A stretch of 53,452 nt of DNA from Bacteroidaceae bacterium (lineage in GTDB: Bacteria > Bacteroidota > Bacteroidia > Bacteroidales > Bacteroidaceae): NCBI GenBank assembly GCA_024398495.1, contig JAKSJA010000011.1:1-53452 (forward strand). Direction: 5' to 3'. Numbering within the stretch: the first letter of the stretch is position 1; each line of letters begins with the position of its first letter. Of the stretch, positions 19,306 to 29,755 are shown one piece after another. Made by a program: the position numbers and the translations under genes. The notes under the pieces are model-generated. The model ran no database searches, was not told where the DNA came from, and worked only from the letters and a program-made list of their open reading frames with translations.

Positions 19306-21020
19306 ACATGGAGTACCTGCCCAGCTACCCTGCGAGGGGAAATATATGACGGACTATCGAAATGATACCCCTGACTTTCAAACTCTGACCGACGCAATGC
19401 CATGTCATCTTCGCCAATGAGAAGAAAACCATGTGACGGACGTGACTTACGGAAATTCTCTATTTTGTTTCCAAGATAGAAATTAAGTTCAAAATAATGT
19501 ACGGGGTCGCCAAGGGCTTTCTCGCCAACTTCGATATATTCGTACATATTTCCTTCTGACTCCAGACATACCTTCTGTAATTCTGCTATTACATACTTAC
19601 TCGATTTGGCATTAAGGGCTGCCGGTTTGTAGGCTCCACTGACGGCAAGATAAACAGCCAAGACGATAAACATGGAATAGAAAACATACCGTACATTATC
19701 AGTAGTATGACGGCGGTAATGCCACCAGTAAGCACATACTATTGTCGGGGTGAGGATGCAGATCCATTCATACCATGTGCCGAGAGAGGCAAGATTGTGA
19801 AGCATGAGAATGTTCTCTGGTGCATGTTTACCATGGAAGATGGTATCTGGTACAAGTCCTGCTTTTATAACGATGAATACGATAAAAAGCAACAATCCCA
19901 AAACAGCAAGAAGATCGGTATATATCGTCAGCGACTTCTTCTTTTTCTTTGCCAACCACAGCATAAACATGGCGATGAAATAAGCAAGGAAAGGATACAT
20001 CGGCATAAGATATACGCTACGCTTGCTCTGTGGTATGCAGTAGAAAACGATGACTATTACTGCTCCTGCAAAGGAGAAGAGGGTTACATCGTCAAGAGCA
20101 AAAAGCCATTTACAGAAGCGTCTCCACCAGTTATCATTACATGATGACTTGAAAGACACACCTTTGAGACTGAACAAGCCGAAAAGGAGTATGAGCGTAA
20201 ACGGTATTAGCCCGTAGGTAAGAGTGAGGAAGTTGTACCACCATGGTTCAACGCATGATTCATATGCCATGGTGCTTGTCATCCTACCTATGTTTTCCTC
20301 CATCATGAGGTCCACAAACTCCTGTCCTCCCTGCTGCCATGCTGCATAATACCACAGAGCAGGAATGATGAGCGACAGTATGCCACAGGCAAACAACTTG
20401 CCGAAGACTATCAGAAATGGTTTCTTCTTCAACAGCAGAAAACCACCGATGACACAACATGGTACTATAACCCCAACAGGACCTTTGGTGAGAGTAGCAA
20501 GACTCATGACGATGACTGTCCATAACGGCAGTCGGTGACAACCTTGCTCATACCACCGATAGAAAAGGAAAAATGCTCCTACGGTAAATGCTGTGAGTAC
20601 CATATCAACACGACAGTTGCCACCAGCACGATGGAGTTCCATACACAGCAGACAGATGAGAGCGGAGGTAGCACCTACAACAGCACCCTTACGTCTTGAG
20701 AAGAATACAAAAGTAGTCATAACGAGAACGGTAAGGGCGATGGCTGACGGAATACGTGACGTTGGCTCCGTAACCTCATTACCTATCAGCGATGTGGCTG
20801 CTACTGACCAATGAAAGAATGGTGGTTTATATGCCATCTCACCGCCATTATTGCGTGGTAGCACCCAATTGTCCGTAGCAAGCATACTCTGCGATACTAT
20901 AGCCTCACGCGGCTCTCCTTTCGTATTGTACTCGTACATTCCCAAAAAAGGGAAAAGGGTGATTATGCACACGAGCAACAACAACCAAAAAACTTTGCTG
21001 TTTTTACAAGATGATACCAT
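19287..21020 (-). CDS. GT39-family membrane glycosyltransferase (ArnT/FlmK-like)
   Basis: 577 residues, about 11-12 membrane segments. The N-terminus has the catalytic loop of the PMT/ArnT superfamily: YEYNTKGEPREAIVSQSML followed by NNGGEMAYKPPFFHWSVA, where the acidic and the Y/KPP segments match lipid A aminosugar transferases (DEARY and KPP-W in ArnT). The C-terminal third is a soluble periplasmic domain. Such enzymes move a sugar from undecaprenyl phosphate to lipid A or glycan. It sits 38 bases after the LpxL-like gene and tail to tail with gtrA. Confidence 0.88.
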   Translation of the reverse strand: MVSSCKNSKVFWLLLLVCIITLFPFLGMYEYNTKGEPREAIVSQSMLATDNWVLPRNNGGEMAYKPPFFHWSVAATSLIGNEVTEPTSRIPSAIALTVLVMTTFVFFSRRKGAVVGATSALICLLCMELHRAGGNCRVDMVLTAFTVGAFFLFYRWYEQGCHRLPLWTVIVMSLATLTKGPVGVIVPCCVIGGFLLLKKKPFLIVFGKLFACGILSLIIPALWYYAAWQQGGQEFVDLMMEENIGRMTSTMAYESCVEPWWYNFLTLTYGLIPFTLILLFGLFSLKGVSFKSSCNDNWWRRFCKWLFALDDVTLFSFAGAVIVIVFYCIPQSKRSVYLMPMYPFLAYFIAMFMLWLAKKKKKSLTIYTDLLAVLGLLLFIVFIVIKAGLVPDTIFHGKHAPENILMLHNLASLGTWYEWICILTPTIVCAYWWHYRRHTTDNVRYVFYSMFIVLAVYLAVSGAYKPAALNAKSSKYVIAELQKVCLESEGNMYEYIEVGEKALGDPVHYFELNFYLGNKIENFRKSRPSHGFLLIGEDDMALRRSEFESQGYHFDSPSYISPRRVAGQVLHVYRFHR

Positions 21021-21058
21021 TGATTCCCAAATTTATTTTTATAAACTATCTGCCAAAA

Positions 21059-21949
21059 CTACAAGCCCTGTGCCTTTCGGCGCAGCCATTCTTCTTTGGT
21101 ACGGCTCCACCGTTTATGTGTCCACAACCACAGTTCAGGACAACGCCTGATATCTTCTTCAAACATCTCCATGAAACGGTCGGTAACCTTGAAGTCTTCC
21201 ACTTTCTTTGAATCGTGGAACATAGGTATGAACTCCACCTCATAGTAACCACGTTTCGGGCGGAGAACTCTCATATAATACATCATGGCATCAAACTTCT
21301 TTCCCATCTGCTCGCCACCTGTGAAGACAGCTGTATCATGATTGAGAAATGGCGTGAAGTGATGGATGTTTTCCCATTTCGGCTGTTGGTCGCTGATAAG
21401 TCCCAACCAAATCTTTGAGCCTTTGTTACGTTCATTGATGAGAATACGAAGTGCCGATTTCATCGGAATACTCAGCCCACCATATCTATTGCGGAGATTG
21501 AGAAACAACCTATCCATAACCTTGTTATACAATGGATGATAAATCTGCGCACACTGATAACCTGGCGCCCAATATTGCAACGAAGCTATCCATTCCCAAT
21601 TGCCATAATGACCAAGATAACAGAACGCATCATCCTTGCCACTATCAAAACCTTTCTTTATAGGCTCCATGCCCTTGAAGATGAGATGACGCATCATCTC
21701 CTCCTTTGACATTGAGAATTGCTTTATGGTCTCAAGCCATAGGTCGCAGAAGAAACGGTAGAACTTGCGTTCTATCATCTTTATCTCCTTAAGGGATTTC
21801 TCTGGGAAAGATGTTACAAGATTCTCACGGACAACCTTTCTTCTATATACAAGCCTCACTATGGGGCTTATACAATCGCTCAATATGTACAGACACCGAA
21901 ACGGTAGAAGTGAGATTGCCCAGAGAATGAATGTAACAATCTTATACAT
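21059..21949 (-). CDS. LpxL/HtrB-like lysophospholipid acyltransferase
   Basis: 296 residues with an N-terminal membrane helix (about 5-25) and the acyltransferase HX4(D/E) motif as HYGNWEW near residue 115. The downstream blocks IWLGLISDQQP, FFTGGEQ-like FTGGEQMGKK and the final WLWTHKRWSR are diagnostic of lipid A secondary acyltransferases. It adds an acyl chain to a lipid A precursor at the inner membrane. It lies between the acetyl-CoA hydrolase/transferase (18-base gap) and the GT39 gene (38-base gap), so all three are probably one transcript. Confidence 0.9.
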   Translation of the reverse strand: MYKIVTFILWAISLLPFRCLYILSDCISPIVRLVYRRKVVRENLVTSFPEKSLKEIKMIERKFYRFFCDLWLETIKQFSMSKEEMMRHLIFKGMEPIKKGFDSGKDDAFCYLGHYGNWEWIASLQYWAPGYQCAQIYHPLYNKVMDRLFLNLRNRYGGLSIPMKSALRILINERNKGSKIWLGLISDQQPKWENIHHFTPFLNHDTAVFTGGEQMGKKFDAMMYYMRVLRPKRGYYEVEFIPMFHDSKKVEDFKVTDRFMEMFEEDIRRCPELWLWTHKRWSRTKEEWLRRKAQGL

Positions 21950-21967
21950 AATTTTTTAGTCAACGGC

Positions 21968-23467
21968 TTAATCCTTCACGTACTCGCTGAAGTCAGTAAG
22001 GTGCATATCACCCTTTCTGTTCAGTGTGTCGTGCATTGCAAATGCTGCCGGCAGATAATGAGGAGTCTGACCACCTTTCGTGAGTTTGAGGTAATCCCAC
22101 AACAACTGCTTGTAGTCAGGGTGAGCACAGTTCTCAATGATGAGTTGTGCACGTTCTCTCGGACTCTTTCCACGCAAGTCAGCAACACCCTGTTCAGTAA
22201 CGATGACATTTACATCGTGCTCTGAATGGTCAGAATGACTCACAAACGGTACTATTGAAGATATAAGACCGTTCTTTGCAGTACTTGGACAGGTAAAGAT
22301 GCTTATATATGCATTTCTCTCAAAGTCACCACTGCCACCTATACCGTTCATCATCCTCGTACCACCGATATGAGTAGAGTTTGCATTACCATAAATATCT
22401 ACTTCGATGGCTGTGTTGATGGCGATGACACCAAGACGGCGGATGACCTCAGGAGAGTTAGACAACTCACTAGGACGGAGTACCAGATGGTCCTTGAAAT
22501 AATCTATGTTGTCATAAATCTTATACAGACATTCGTTGGATACGGTAAGTGAACATGTACTTGCATTGACAACACGTCCTTTTTCCATAAGTCCTACGAC
22601 AGCATCCTGCAAGACTTCCGTATATACATTGAAGTTAGGGACATGCTTGTCTTCACCCAGAGCACCAAGGATGGCGTTTGCAGTACTGCCTACACCACTC
22701 TGCAACGGCAGGAATGTGTTAGGAATGATACCTCTATGCATATCTGCTACGAGGAACTCTGCCACATTATAACCTATGGTATCAGTAATCTCTGATGCAT
22801 CAGAGAAAGCACGTGCCTCGTCAGGGATGTTACACTCTACAACACCTACGATCTTCTTAGGGTCTATCTGCACATAAGGTGTACCTATCTTGTCGCCTGG
22901 ATGTACGATAGGAATAGGCTGGCGATAAGGAGGGTCCTGCAGTTCATAGACATCATGCAACTGCATGGCACTCTTCGTATGGAATGAGTTTAGTTCGATG
23001 ATAATCTTCTTTGCTACGCGAGCTACAGTAGGAGCAATACCGCCTGCTGCAGTGAGATACGCCTTGCCATCATCTGTTATCTCGCACACCTCAAGGATAC
23101 CCCAGTCGCATTGTCCCATAAAACCATAACGTAGTTCCTGTGCCATCTGGCTGAGATGAATATCGTTGTATGACAGTTCTCCAGCATTGACATGCTTGCG
23201 AAAATCTGGATTTGTAGTATAAGGTGCACGATAACGGATAGCCTGCACATTGCTCAACACACCATCAGTACTCTGTCCTGTTGATGCACCAGTAAATATG
23301 CCAACCTTGAATGGACGGCCTGCAGCATGTTCTGCTTCTGCTATTTTTGCCAACTCACGAGTGACAGCCTTCGCTGTTCCAGCTGGCGTGAAACCACTCA
23401 AACCAATGTTTTCTCCATCCTTAATCATTGCAGCAGCCTCTGCTGCAGTAAGTCTTGTAAATGCCAT
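21968..23467 (-). CDS. acetyl-CoA hydrolase/CoA-transferase family protein
   Basis: 499 residues of the Cat1/AarC type, moving CoA between succinate, acetate or propionate. The start LTAAEAAAMIKDGENIGLSGFTPAGT, the central VYTEVLQDA stretch near residue 285 (the region of the active-site Glu in AarC), the glycine-rich GGSGDFERNAY, and IVTEQGVADLRGKSPRERA are all present. In Prevotella-like fermenters succinyl-CoA:acetate or propionate exchange is the expected role. Exact acyl specificity cannot be read. A TAATTTTG -7 box is at 23501-23508. Confidence 0.9.
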   Translation of the reverse strand: MAFTRLTAAEAAAMIKDGENIGLSGFTPAGTAKAVTRELAKIAEAEHAAGRPFKVGIFTGASTGQSTDGVLSNVQAIRYRAPYTTNPDFRKHVNAGELSYNDIHLSQMAQELRYGFMGQCDWGILEVCEITDDGKAYLTAAGGIAPTVARVAKKIIIELNSFHTKSAMQLHDVYELQDPPYRQPIPIVHPGDKIGTPYVQIDPKKIVGVVECNIPDEARAFSDASEITDTIGYNVAEFLVADMHRGIIPNTFLPLQSGVGSTANAILGALGEDKHVPNFNVYTEVLQDAVVGLMEKGRVVNASTCSLTVSNECLYKIYDNIDYFKDHLVLRPSELSNSPEVIRRLGVIAINTAIEVDIYGNANSTHIGGTRMMNGIGGSGDFERNAYISIFTCPSTAKNGLISSIVPFVSHSDHSEHDVNVIVTEQGVADLRGKSPRERAQLIIENCAHPDYKQLLWDYLKLTKGGQTPHYLPAAFAMHDTLNRKGDMHLTDFSEYVKD

Positions 23468-23500
23468 TTTTATATTTTTTGTTTTTTGTTATCTATTGTG

Positions 23501-23508
23501 CAAAATTA
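23501..23508 (-). promoter_or_regulatory. -7 element of the CoA-transferase gene
   Basis: TAATTTTG on the minus strand, 33 bases before the ATG. Confidence 0.45.
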
Positions 23509-23519
23509 GTAAAAATAAT

Positions 23520-24764
23520 CTAATCCTGGATTATTAGTTTATAAAGTTTGTCGGAAGGACGTATCTTGCTCTCAATAGGTATGGATACGGACTGTCCTTT
23601 CATAGCCTCATCCACAACTTTCAAATCGACACGTATCTCGTCGGCAGTATAATAGATGACGCCTGTTGTAGGTCCTGTGATGAGCAAACGGTCACCTTTA
23701 CAGAAACCTCCTGCCTCTAATTTGAACTCTGCCACTCCAATATTACTGAAATAACGTACTCCCTTTCCTATATACACTTTTTTCTCCGTAGCGTTAGAGC
23801 CGTAGTTGCTGTTCCATTCACCCAATTTCTGACCGAGATAGTAACCGTCCCAAAAACCACGGTTGAAAACTGTTGCCAACCTCTTATCCCATTCATCACA
23901 ACGTTCCTTCCAGTTGTCCGGCTTACCGTCAGCAACAAGATCTATAGCCTCACGGTAACAGGATACGACAGTATATACATATTCGGCAGAACGTGCACGA
24001 CCTTCAATCTTAAACACCCTCACGCCAGCTTTCATCATCCTGTCGATGAAACGGATTGTTTTAAGGTCTTTCGGTGACATTATGTACTTGTTATCCACCT
24101 CAAGTTCGCTTCCCGTCTCACGGTCGGTAAGGATATATCCCCTACGACAAATCTGCATGCACTCTCCACGGTTGGCACTGCGTCCTGTATTGTCAAGCGA
24201 CATGTAACACTTGCCGCTGACAGCCATACAAAGAGCACCATGGCAGAACATCTCTATACGTATGCGTTCACCCGAAGGGCCACATATATCCTGCTCCTCT
24301 ATCTGACGGTATATCTCTGCCACCTGCTCCAGATTGAGTTCACGTGCCAAGACGACGACATCAGCAAACTGTGCATAGAATTTCAACGACTCAATGTTCG
24401 AAATATTCAGTTGTGTGGATAGATGCACCTCCATACCTTTCTGTTGACAATATTGCATAACGGCAATGTCGCATGCAATAACAGCAGAAATGCCTGCCTC
24501 AACAGCAGCATCTATAATCTCATGCATGGTGACAATATCTTCACCATAGATAATAGTGTTGACAGTAAGATATGACTTAATACTCTTTTCTCGACATACC
24601 GCAGCAATGTCGCGTAAGTCATCAATAGAAAAATGATTTGCGCTGTGCGAGCGCATATTCAAAACACCGATGCCAAAGTAAACACTGTTGGCACCGGCTT
24701 GTATTGCAGCCTGCAGGCTCTCCAAGGAGCCTACAGGAGCCATTATCTCATAATTATTCTTCAC
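23520..24764 (-). CDS. U32 peptidase family protein (TrhP/YegQ-like)
   Basis: About 414 residues. The N-terminal TIM barrel has [27 protein letters not shown], and the cysteine set [16 protein letters not shown]...CMQICR matches the family's probable iron-sulfur ligands. The C-terminal part is a beta-barrel RNA-binding-like domain. Homologues act in prephenate-dependent tRNA uridine 5-hydroxylation (TrhP) rather than proteolysis. The first plausible start is the GTG at 24764, which overlaps the end of pnp by 11 bases. An ATG at 24743 (MAPVGS) would cut into the first strand. Longer upstream readings lie inside pnp and are not credible. Confidence 0.87.
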   Translation of the reverse strand: MKNNYEIMAPVGSLESLQAAIQAGANSVYFGIGVLNMRSHSANHFSIDDLRDIAAVCREKSIKSYLTVNTIIYGEDIVTMHEIIDAAVEAGISAVIACDIAVMQYCQQKGMEVHLSTQLNISNIESLKFYAQFADVVVLARELNLEQVAEIYRQIEEQDICGPSGERIRIEMFCHGALCMAVSGKCYMSLDNTGRSANRGECMQICRRGYILTDRETGSELEVDNKYIMSPKDLKTIRFIDRMMKAGVRVFKIEGRARSAEYVYTVVSCYREAIDLVADGKPDNWKERCDEWDKRLATVFNRGFWDGYYLGQKLGEWNSNYGSNATEKKVYIGKGVRYFSNIGVAEFKLEAGGFCKGDRLLITGPTTGVIYYTADEIRVDLKVVDEAMKGQSVSIPIESKIRPSDKLYKLIIQD

Positions 24765-26979
24765 TGCGTTCTGGTCTTGGACCTTTATTTTCACGACGGT
24801 TTCCACGTTCAGGACGAGGACGACGCTCACGCTCCACATATCCTTCTGGTTTCGGTGTCAGCACACGGTGAGAAAGCTTGAACTTACCAGTCTTCTTATC
24901 TACGTCAACAAGCTTGACGGTAATCTTGTCACCTTCCTTAAGACCTGCCTCTTCAACTGTCTCCAGACGGTTCCAACTGATTTCGCTGATATGCAGCAAA
25001 CCATCTTTACCTGGCATAAACTCAACAAACACACCATAAGGCATCAAAGAACGGATAACACCTTCATACACCTCACCAATCTCTGGTACAGCGATGATAG
25101 CACGTATCTTAGCCAAAGCAGCTGTTATGCTTTCCTTACCAGGACCGCTGACAATACACTGGCCTGTACCATCTTCCAGTTCCTCAATAGTGATAGTTGT
25201 TCCTGTCTCTTCCTGTATGCCCTGTATTACCTTTCCGCCAGGACCTATGACAGCACCTATCATCTCTTTCTTGAGTATTATCATCTCCATACGCGGCACC
25301 TGAGGTTTGAACTCTGCACGTGGTTCAGAGATAACTTTCATCATCTCGCCCATGATATGCTCACGTCCAGCCTTTGCCTGCATGAGAGCCTTTTCAAGAA
25401 TTTCGAAAGACAAACCATCACATTTGATATCCATCTGCGTAGCAGTAAGACCATTCTTTGTTCCTGTAGTCTTAAAGTCCATATCTCCGAGATGGTCTTC
25501 GTCACCGAGGATATCACTGAGGATAGCATATTTGTCTTCACCAGGATTCTTAATGAGTCCCATAGCGATACCAGATACAGGGTTTTTCAAAGGGACACCG
25601 GCATCCATAAGTGCAAGTGTACCTGCACACGTTGTCGCCATAGATGAAGAACCGTTTGATTCAAGGATATCGGAAACTACACGTACTGTGTAAGGGAAGT
25701 CTTCTGGAATCTGTCCCTTGATACCACGCCATGCCAGATGACCATGACCAATTTCACGACGTCCTACACTTCTCTGAGCCTTTGCCTCACCAGTAGAGAA
25801 AGGAGGGAAGTTATAGTGAAGGAGGAAACGGTTGTAATAGCGTTCCAATGCTCCATCTACAAGTTTTTCATCCAGTTTTGTTCCCAATGTTGCTGTTGCT
25901 AAAGCCTGTGTTTCACCACGAGTGAAGATAGCACTTCCGTGAGGGTAAGGCAAAGCCGGAACCTCGCACCATATAGGGCGGATGTCCGTTGTCTTACGAC
26001 CATCAAGACGTGTTCCTTCGTCAAGGATGCAACGACGCATTGCATCACGCTCTACGTCATGATAATAACGTTCAATGAGCGTCGCCTTCTCTTCCTGTTC
26101 ATCTTCCGTAAGTTCTGGATGAGTAGCAAGATAAGCCTCTTTATAATCTTCGCATATCTTCTCGAAGGCAGCAGCACGTTCATGCTTTTCCAAGCCTTGC
26201 TTTGTAACGTCATAGGCTGGCTGATAGCACACCTTCTTCACATCTTCGCGCAAATCTTCATCATTAATTTCGTGGTTGTACTCACGTTTAACATCTGTAC
26301 CCAATTCCTTCATCAATACTTTCTGCAACTGGCACTGTGGTTTGATTGCATCGTGTGCAGCCTTGAGGGCACCGAGCAAATCCTGCTCAGATACTTCCTT
26401 CATCTCGCCTTCGACCATCATGATGTTCTCTTCCGTTGCACCTACCATGAGGTCCATATCGGCAGACTTCAACTGTTCGAAAGTTGGGTTGATGACAAAC
26501 TCACCGTTGATGCGTGCTACACGTACTTCTGATATCGGTCCTTCAAAAGGTATATCTGAACATGCAAGGGCTGCTGATGCAGCAAATCCTGCAAGTGCAT
26601 CTGGCATATCTACTCCGTCAGCAGAAAATACTATCACATTTACATATACTTCTGCATGATAATTTGAAGGGAACAACGGACGGAGTGCGCGGTCCACAAG
26701 ACGACATGTGAGAATTTCTTCATCACTCGGCTTGCCTTCACGCTTTGTAAAACCTCCAGGAAATCGGCCTGCTGCCGAATACTTTTCACGATATTCAACC
26801 TGAAGAGGCATAAAATCTGTTCCCGGTACAGCATCCTGTGCTCCACAGACAGTTGCAATAAGTACGGTGTTATTCATCTTCAACATCACGGCACCGTCTG
26901 CCTGCTTTGCTAAACGTCCTGTTTCAATGCTGATTTCTCTTCCGTCAGGCAATGAAACTTTCTTTGTAATTACATTCAT
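24754..26979 (-). CDS. pnp: polyribonucleotide nucleotidyltransferase (PNPase)
   Basis: 741 residues, phosphorolytic 3'-5' exoribonuclease. Two RNase PH-like domains (about 1-230 and 310-545) flank an all-alpha linker. A KH domain ([19 protein letters not shown], about 560-615) and an S1 domain ([19 protein letters not shown], about 625-700) follow. The tail of about 35 residues is rich in Arg, Pro and Glu ([19 protein letters not shown]), a low-complexity extension suited to RNA or protein contacts. A TAACTTCG box at 27045-27052 may be its -7 element. The U32 gene follows with overlap. Confidence 0.97.
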   Translation of the reverse strand: MNVITKKVSLPDGREISIETGRLAKQADGAVMLKMNNTVLIATVCGAQDAVPGTDFMPLQVEYREKYSAAGRFPGGFTKREGKPSDEEILTCRLVDRALRPLFPSNYHAEVYVNVIVFSADGVDMPDALAGFAASAALACSDIPFEGPISEVRVARINGEFVINPTFEQLKSADMDLMVGATEENIMMVEGEMKEVSEQDLLGALKAAHDAIKPQCQLQKVLMKELGTDVKREYNHEINDEDLREDVKKVCYQPAYDVTKQGLEKHERAAAFEKICEDYKEAYLATHPELTEDEQEEKATLIERYYHDVERDAMRRCILDEGTRLDGRKTTDIRPIWCEVPALPYPHGSAIFTRGETQALATATLGTKLDEKLVDGALERYYNRFLLHYNFPPFSTGEAKAQRSVGRREIGHGHLAWRGIKGQIPEDFPYTVRVVSDILESNGSSSMATTCAGTLALMDAGVPLKNPVSGIAMGLIKNPGEDKYAILSDILGDEDHLGDMDFKTTGTKNGLTATQMDIKCDGLSFEILEKALMQAKAGREHIMGEMMKVISEPRAEFKPQVPRMEMIILKKEMIGAVIGPGGKVIQGIQEETGTTITIEELEDGTGQCIVSGPGKESITAALAKIRAIIAVPEIGEVYEGVIRSLMPYGVFVEFMPGKDGLLHISEISWNRLETVEEAGLKEGDKITVKLVDVDKKTGKFKLSHRVLTPKPEGYVERERRPRPERGNRRENKGPRPERSEE

Positions 26980-27097
26980 AACTTTTTCTTAAACATCTAA
27001 AAAATTTAACATCTGCATTATACACATCTTGTATAAATCGGTCGCGAAGTTACTATAAAATAAGGAGTAAGCCAAAAAAAGGAGTAAAAAATTATGG

Positions 27098-29755
27098 CTA
27101 CTTCTGCCCTTGAGCATTGTAGATGACAACCTTGTCAGGGTATCTGTCTTTGTATTCCTTTATCGCCTTCTCCACGCAGGACTTATCTGTCTTCCCCTTT
27201 TTGGTAATGCGCATCCACTGGCGTGGTGCAAGGTTTTTACCTTCAGTCGGAGCCCATAGACCATCTTGCGTATAATGCCAGTAACGGATATCTATCACAT
27301 CGACTATCTTCGACAAACGAGGATCGGCAAGTATAGCGTCAGTAGCATCTTTTGTACAACTTATCGCCACATGAGGATGTTTACCTGTCTCTGCTTCCCA
27401 TTCGGCAATTGTCTCAAGCCAGAAACGGGTAAAATGCAGAGGACCCGTATATTCAGCACTGAGAAAATGCACTACATTCGGTTCGTCTGCCAACTGCTCC
27501 AGACACATCCTTATATACTGGCGATGCAATGGACGCAAAACAAAGTCGTTTATATCGTAGAACTGGTTTGCCATAAATATGCGCTTATCGCCGGCAAACG
27601 GTACAGGTTCTGGAAAATCAGTACCATTGATATTGTTTACCGTACGCCACGGGCAGTCAACCCAATGAGCGCCAGCCTCCAGAATGTTATGCTGGAAATA
27701 CATATTGTTATAGAGCAGGATGTTTTCTTTTGCAGCTTTATGTGCAAACTTACGCAGACGCATCCAGTACCATTTGTTCGGCTTTGTCAAGTCATAAAGA
27801 CTCAGGCCATCCCATGCCGTACCCTCACCGGAACGTGCAAAGGCCTGTTCGTAGAAAGGAGCTTCCACATTACCATCAGCCCTTCTTATACGCTCATGAT
27901 CTATACGGCGCAGGTCATACCAAAGACCATAGTGATTTTCCCATGCCTTGAAATGGAATTTCTTGAGAAATGCCACAACCTCATCAATATCATCCGTCCA
28001 GCCAGTACCATGTCTTCCCGGAACAAAACGGGTGATGGCAGGACGACCGCTCTTCTTCACCCAGTTGTCTTTTGTACGACCGTTCCACCAAGGAATGGAG
28101 TAGCATATACCATCTTCAACATCTACTTTTGTTATCTCGTCGGTGACTTTCTGTATCTTTTTATTATACGGTTTTAACGATGTTTTCATACCAGACAGTA
28201 CATTCTTGCCATATATGCTGTCTATCATCATCTCTATGGTAAACCTCGGTTTATGTAAAGACTCCTGAGCCATACGATATGCCTGTTCAAGAGAAGGACT
28301 TGTAGTACCGTCATGACTGAAGACTGGTATAAGGTAAGGGTCTATTTCCTGTTTCTTACCCTTTGCTTCCATGCGTTGCTCCAGTTGGCTATAGAAAAGA
28401 GAACGTGGATTTACATGCTCGTTACTCTTTGTCCATTCTCCGTCACCCCACAGACATCCCCAACAACCATTGGCACTGTTCTTATTGTCCTCGTCAGGCG
28501 AATAACAGCGTATATTTGCTGCCGTACACTGCCAGAACATTGAGTTTGCTGTATTCCAACCTGTACCCGTACGAAATTGTTCCAGATTACTGAATGTCAA
28601 GTCGTTACCATCAATGTTTACTATGTCAAACAGAAGTCCCGGAGCCCATGCGCCGATACTGCCACTGAAGCCATGTGAATGCTCTGCCTCACATTGTACG
28701 AAGGCATTAGGTCCTGCGGCACAATAATCAGCAACAAAATCATGGATACCTTCACGGGAGATACACCGTTGAAACAATGTCTGTTCTCCACGAGTGAGGA
28801 ACACATCACGCCTCCATCCTCCTATCTCTGATATAGGTTCATAGGCAATACAATCCTCCACAGTGATACGACTGCAACCTCTCTGTAAATTGACAGCAGA
28901 ACCAGCCATATGGCAAAAGTTTACCATTCTAACCCAGCAATCTCTGGCATTATCCATATAAACACCGTCCCAAGAATGGTCTTCATCTTTCAAATTATTA
29001 GATGTAACATCCGATTTTATCGTCATATTTTCAACACCACACTCCATTATCTCATTAGAGTAGTCATATCTTTCAATCTTTATCTGCGGCAATGTCTTGT
29101 CTATCTTCTTCCCATTACCAAACATTGTTATCGGAGCATCAAGAGTAATCTCATTTCCATTGATTTCAACGACATTTCTATGCCAACACATATTTATGTC
29201 ACCTTCTTTCCATCCGGTATAATCAAGTCCACCACCAAAGTCATCACATTTATGATTCTTTATCCATTCTTTATCACCAACCCATGAGATAGAGATACGA
29301 GACCCCTTTGAATCTCCCTCTAAAAGCGGAGACTTATCTATTTCCTTTGCTTCCTGTGGAGAGGTTGTTCCCTCTATATACACAACTGCACCTCTGTCAA
29401 CGCCTTTCTTCAACAATATGGTCTTGTCGCGTCCCATACCACGAAGAACAATACCGGAAGCCTTGATACGAATAGGTTCATCTATTGCGAATACGCCTTC
29501 ACCCAAGAGAACAGCACCTCGAAATCCTTTCTTGTTGCATTTTCTTTTCGCCAGTTCATCAACAGCTGGTTGAATCATCTGTGCATCAGTCACATACAGC
29601 ACATTTTCAACAAACGGAATAGCCATCTCAGAAGCATGATACCCACAATAAGAATAATCCATTGGAATAAATACCTGCTTAACAGGTTTTGCAGGACACA
29701 CAACAACAGCCAGCATCAACCAACCAATTACTGACAATACCTTTTTCTTCACCAT
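27098..29755 (-). CDS. large secreted two-part protein of a glycan-use locus: beta-helix plus barrel-like C-terminal half
   Basis: 885 residues with a signal peptide (about 1-22). Residues of roughly 50-420 look like a right-handed beta-helix of the pectate-lyase type: repeated short strands such as GIVLRGMGRDKTIL, GVENMTIKS, ITVEDCIAYEP, FVQCEAEHSHGFSG and FWQCTAANIRCYSP. From about 500 on, Trp/His/Asp-rich segments (HYGLWYDLRRIDHERIRR, LSAEYTGPLHFTRFWLETIAEWE, VIDIRYWHYTQDGLW) suggest a TIM-barrel glycoside-hydrolase-like domain. I recall such proteins as DUF6298, but have not verified that. It diverges from a SusC/SusD operon, so it likely acts on the same polysaccharide. No catalytic residues can be assigned. 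Confidence 0.7.
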   Translation of the reverse strand: MVKKKVLSVIGWLMLAVVVCPAKPVKQVFIPMDYSYCGYHASEMAIPFVENVLYVTDAQMIQPAVDELAKRKCNKKGFRGAVLLGEGVFAIDEPIRIKASGIVLRGMGRDKTILLKKGVDRGAVVYIEGTTSPQEAKEIDKSPLLEGDSKGSRISISWVGDKEWIKNHKCDDFGGGLDYTGWKEGDINMCWHRNVVEINGNEITLDAPITMFGNGKKIDKTLPQIKIERYDYSNEIMECGVENMTIKSDVTSNNLKDEDHSWDGVYMDNARDCWVRMVNFCHMAGSAVNLQRGCSRITVEDCIAYEPISEIGGWRRDVFLTRGEQTLFQRCISREGIHDFVADYCAAGPNAFVQCEAEHSHGFSGSIGAWAPGLLFDIVNIDGNDLTFSNLEQFRTGTGWNTANSMFWQCTAANIRCYSPDEDNKNSANGCWGCLWGDGEWTKSNEHVNPRSLFYSQLEQRMEAKGKKQEIDPYLIPVFSHDGTTSPSLEQAYRMAQESLHKPRFTIEMMIDSIYGKNVLSGMKTSLKPYNKKIQKVTDEITKVDVEDGICYSIPWWNGRTKDNWVKKSGRPAITRFVPGRHGTGWTDDIDEVVAFLKKFHFKAWENHYGLWYDLRRIDHERIRRADGNVEAPFYEQAFARSGEGTAWDGLSLYDLTKPNKWYWMRLRKFAHKAAKENILLYNNMYFQHNILEAGAHWVDCPWRTVNNINGTDFPEPVPFAGDKRIFMANQFYDINDFVLRPLHRQYIRMCLEQLADEPNVVHFLSAEYTGPLHFTRFWLETIAEWEAETGKHPHVAISCTKDATDAILADPRLSKIVDVIDIRYWHYTQDGLWAPTEGKNLAPRQWMRITKKGKTDKSCVEKAIKEYKDRYPDKVVIYNAQGQK

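Noticed and set aside
24765-24839. Longer N-terminus of the U32 protein
   Set aside because: The extra 25 codons lie wholly within the pnp low-complexity tail and are not part of the family.
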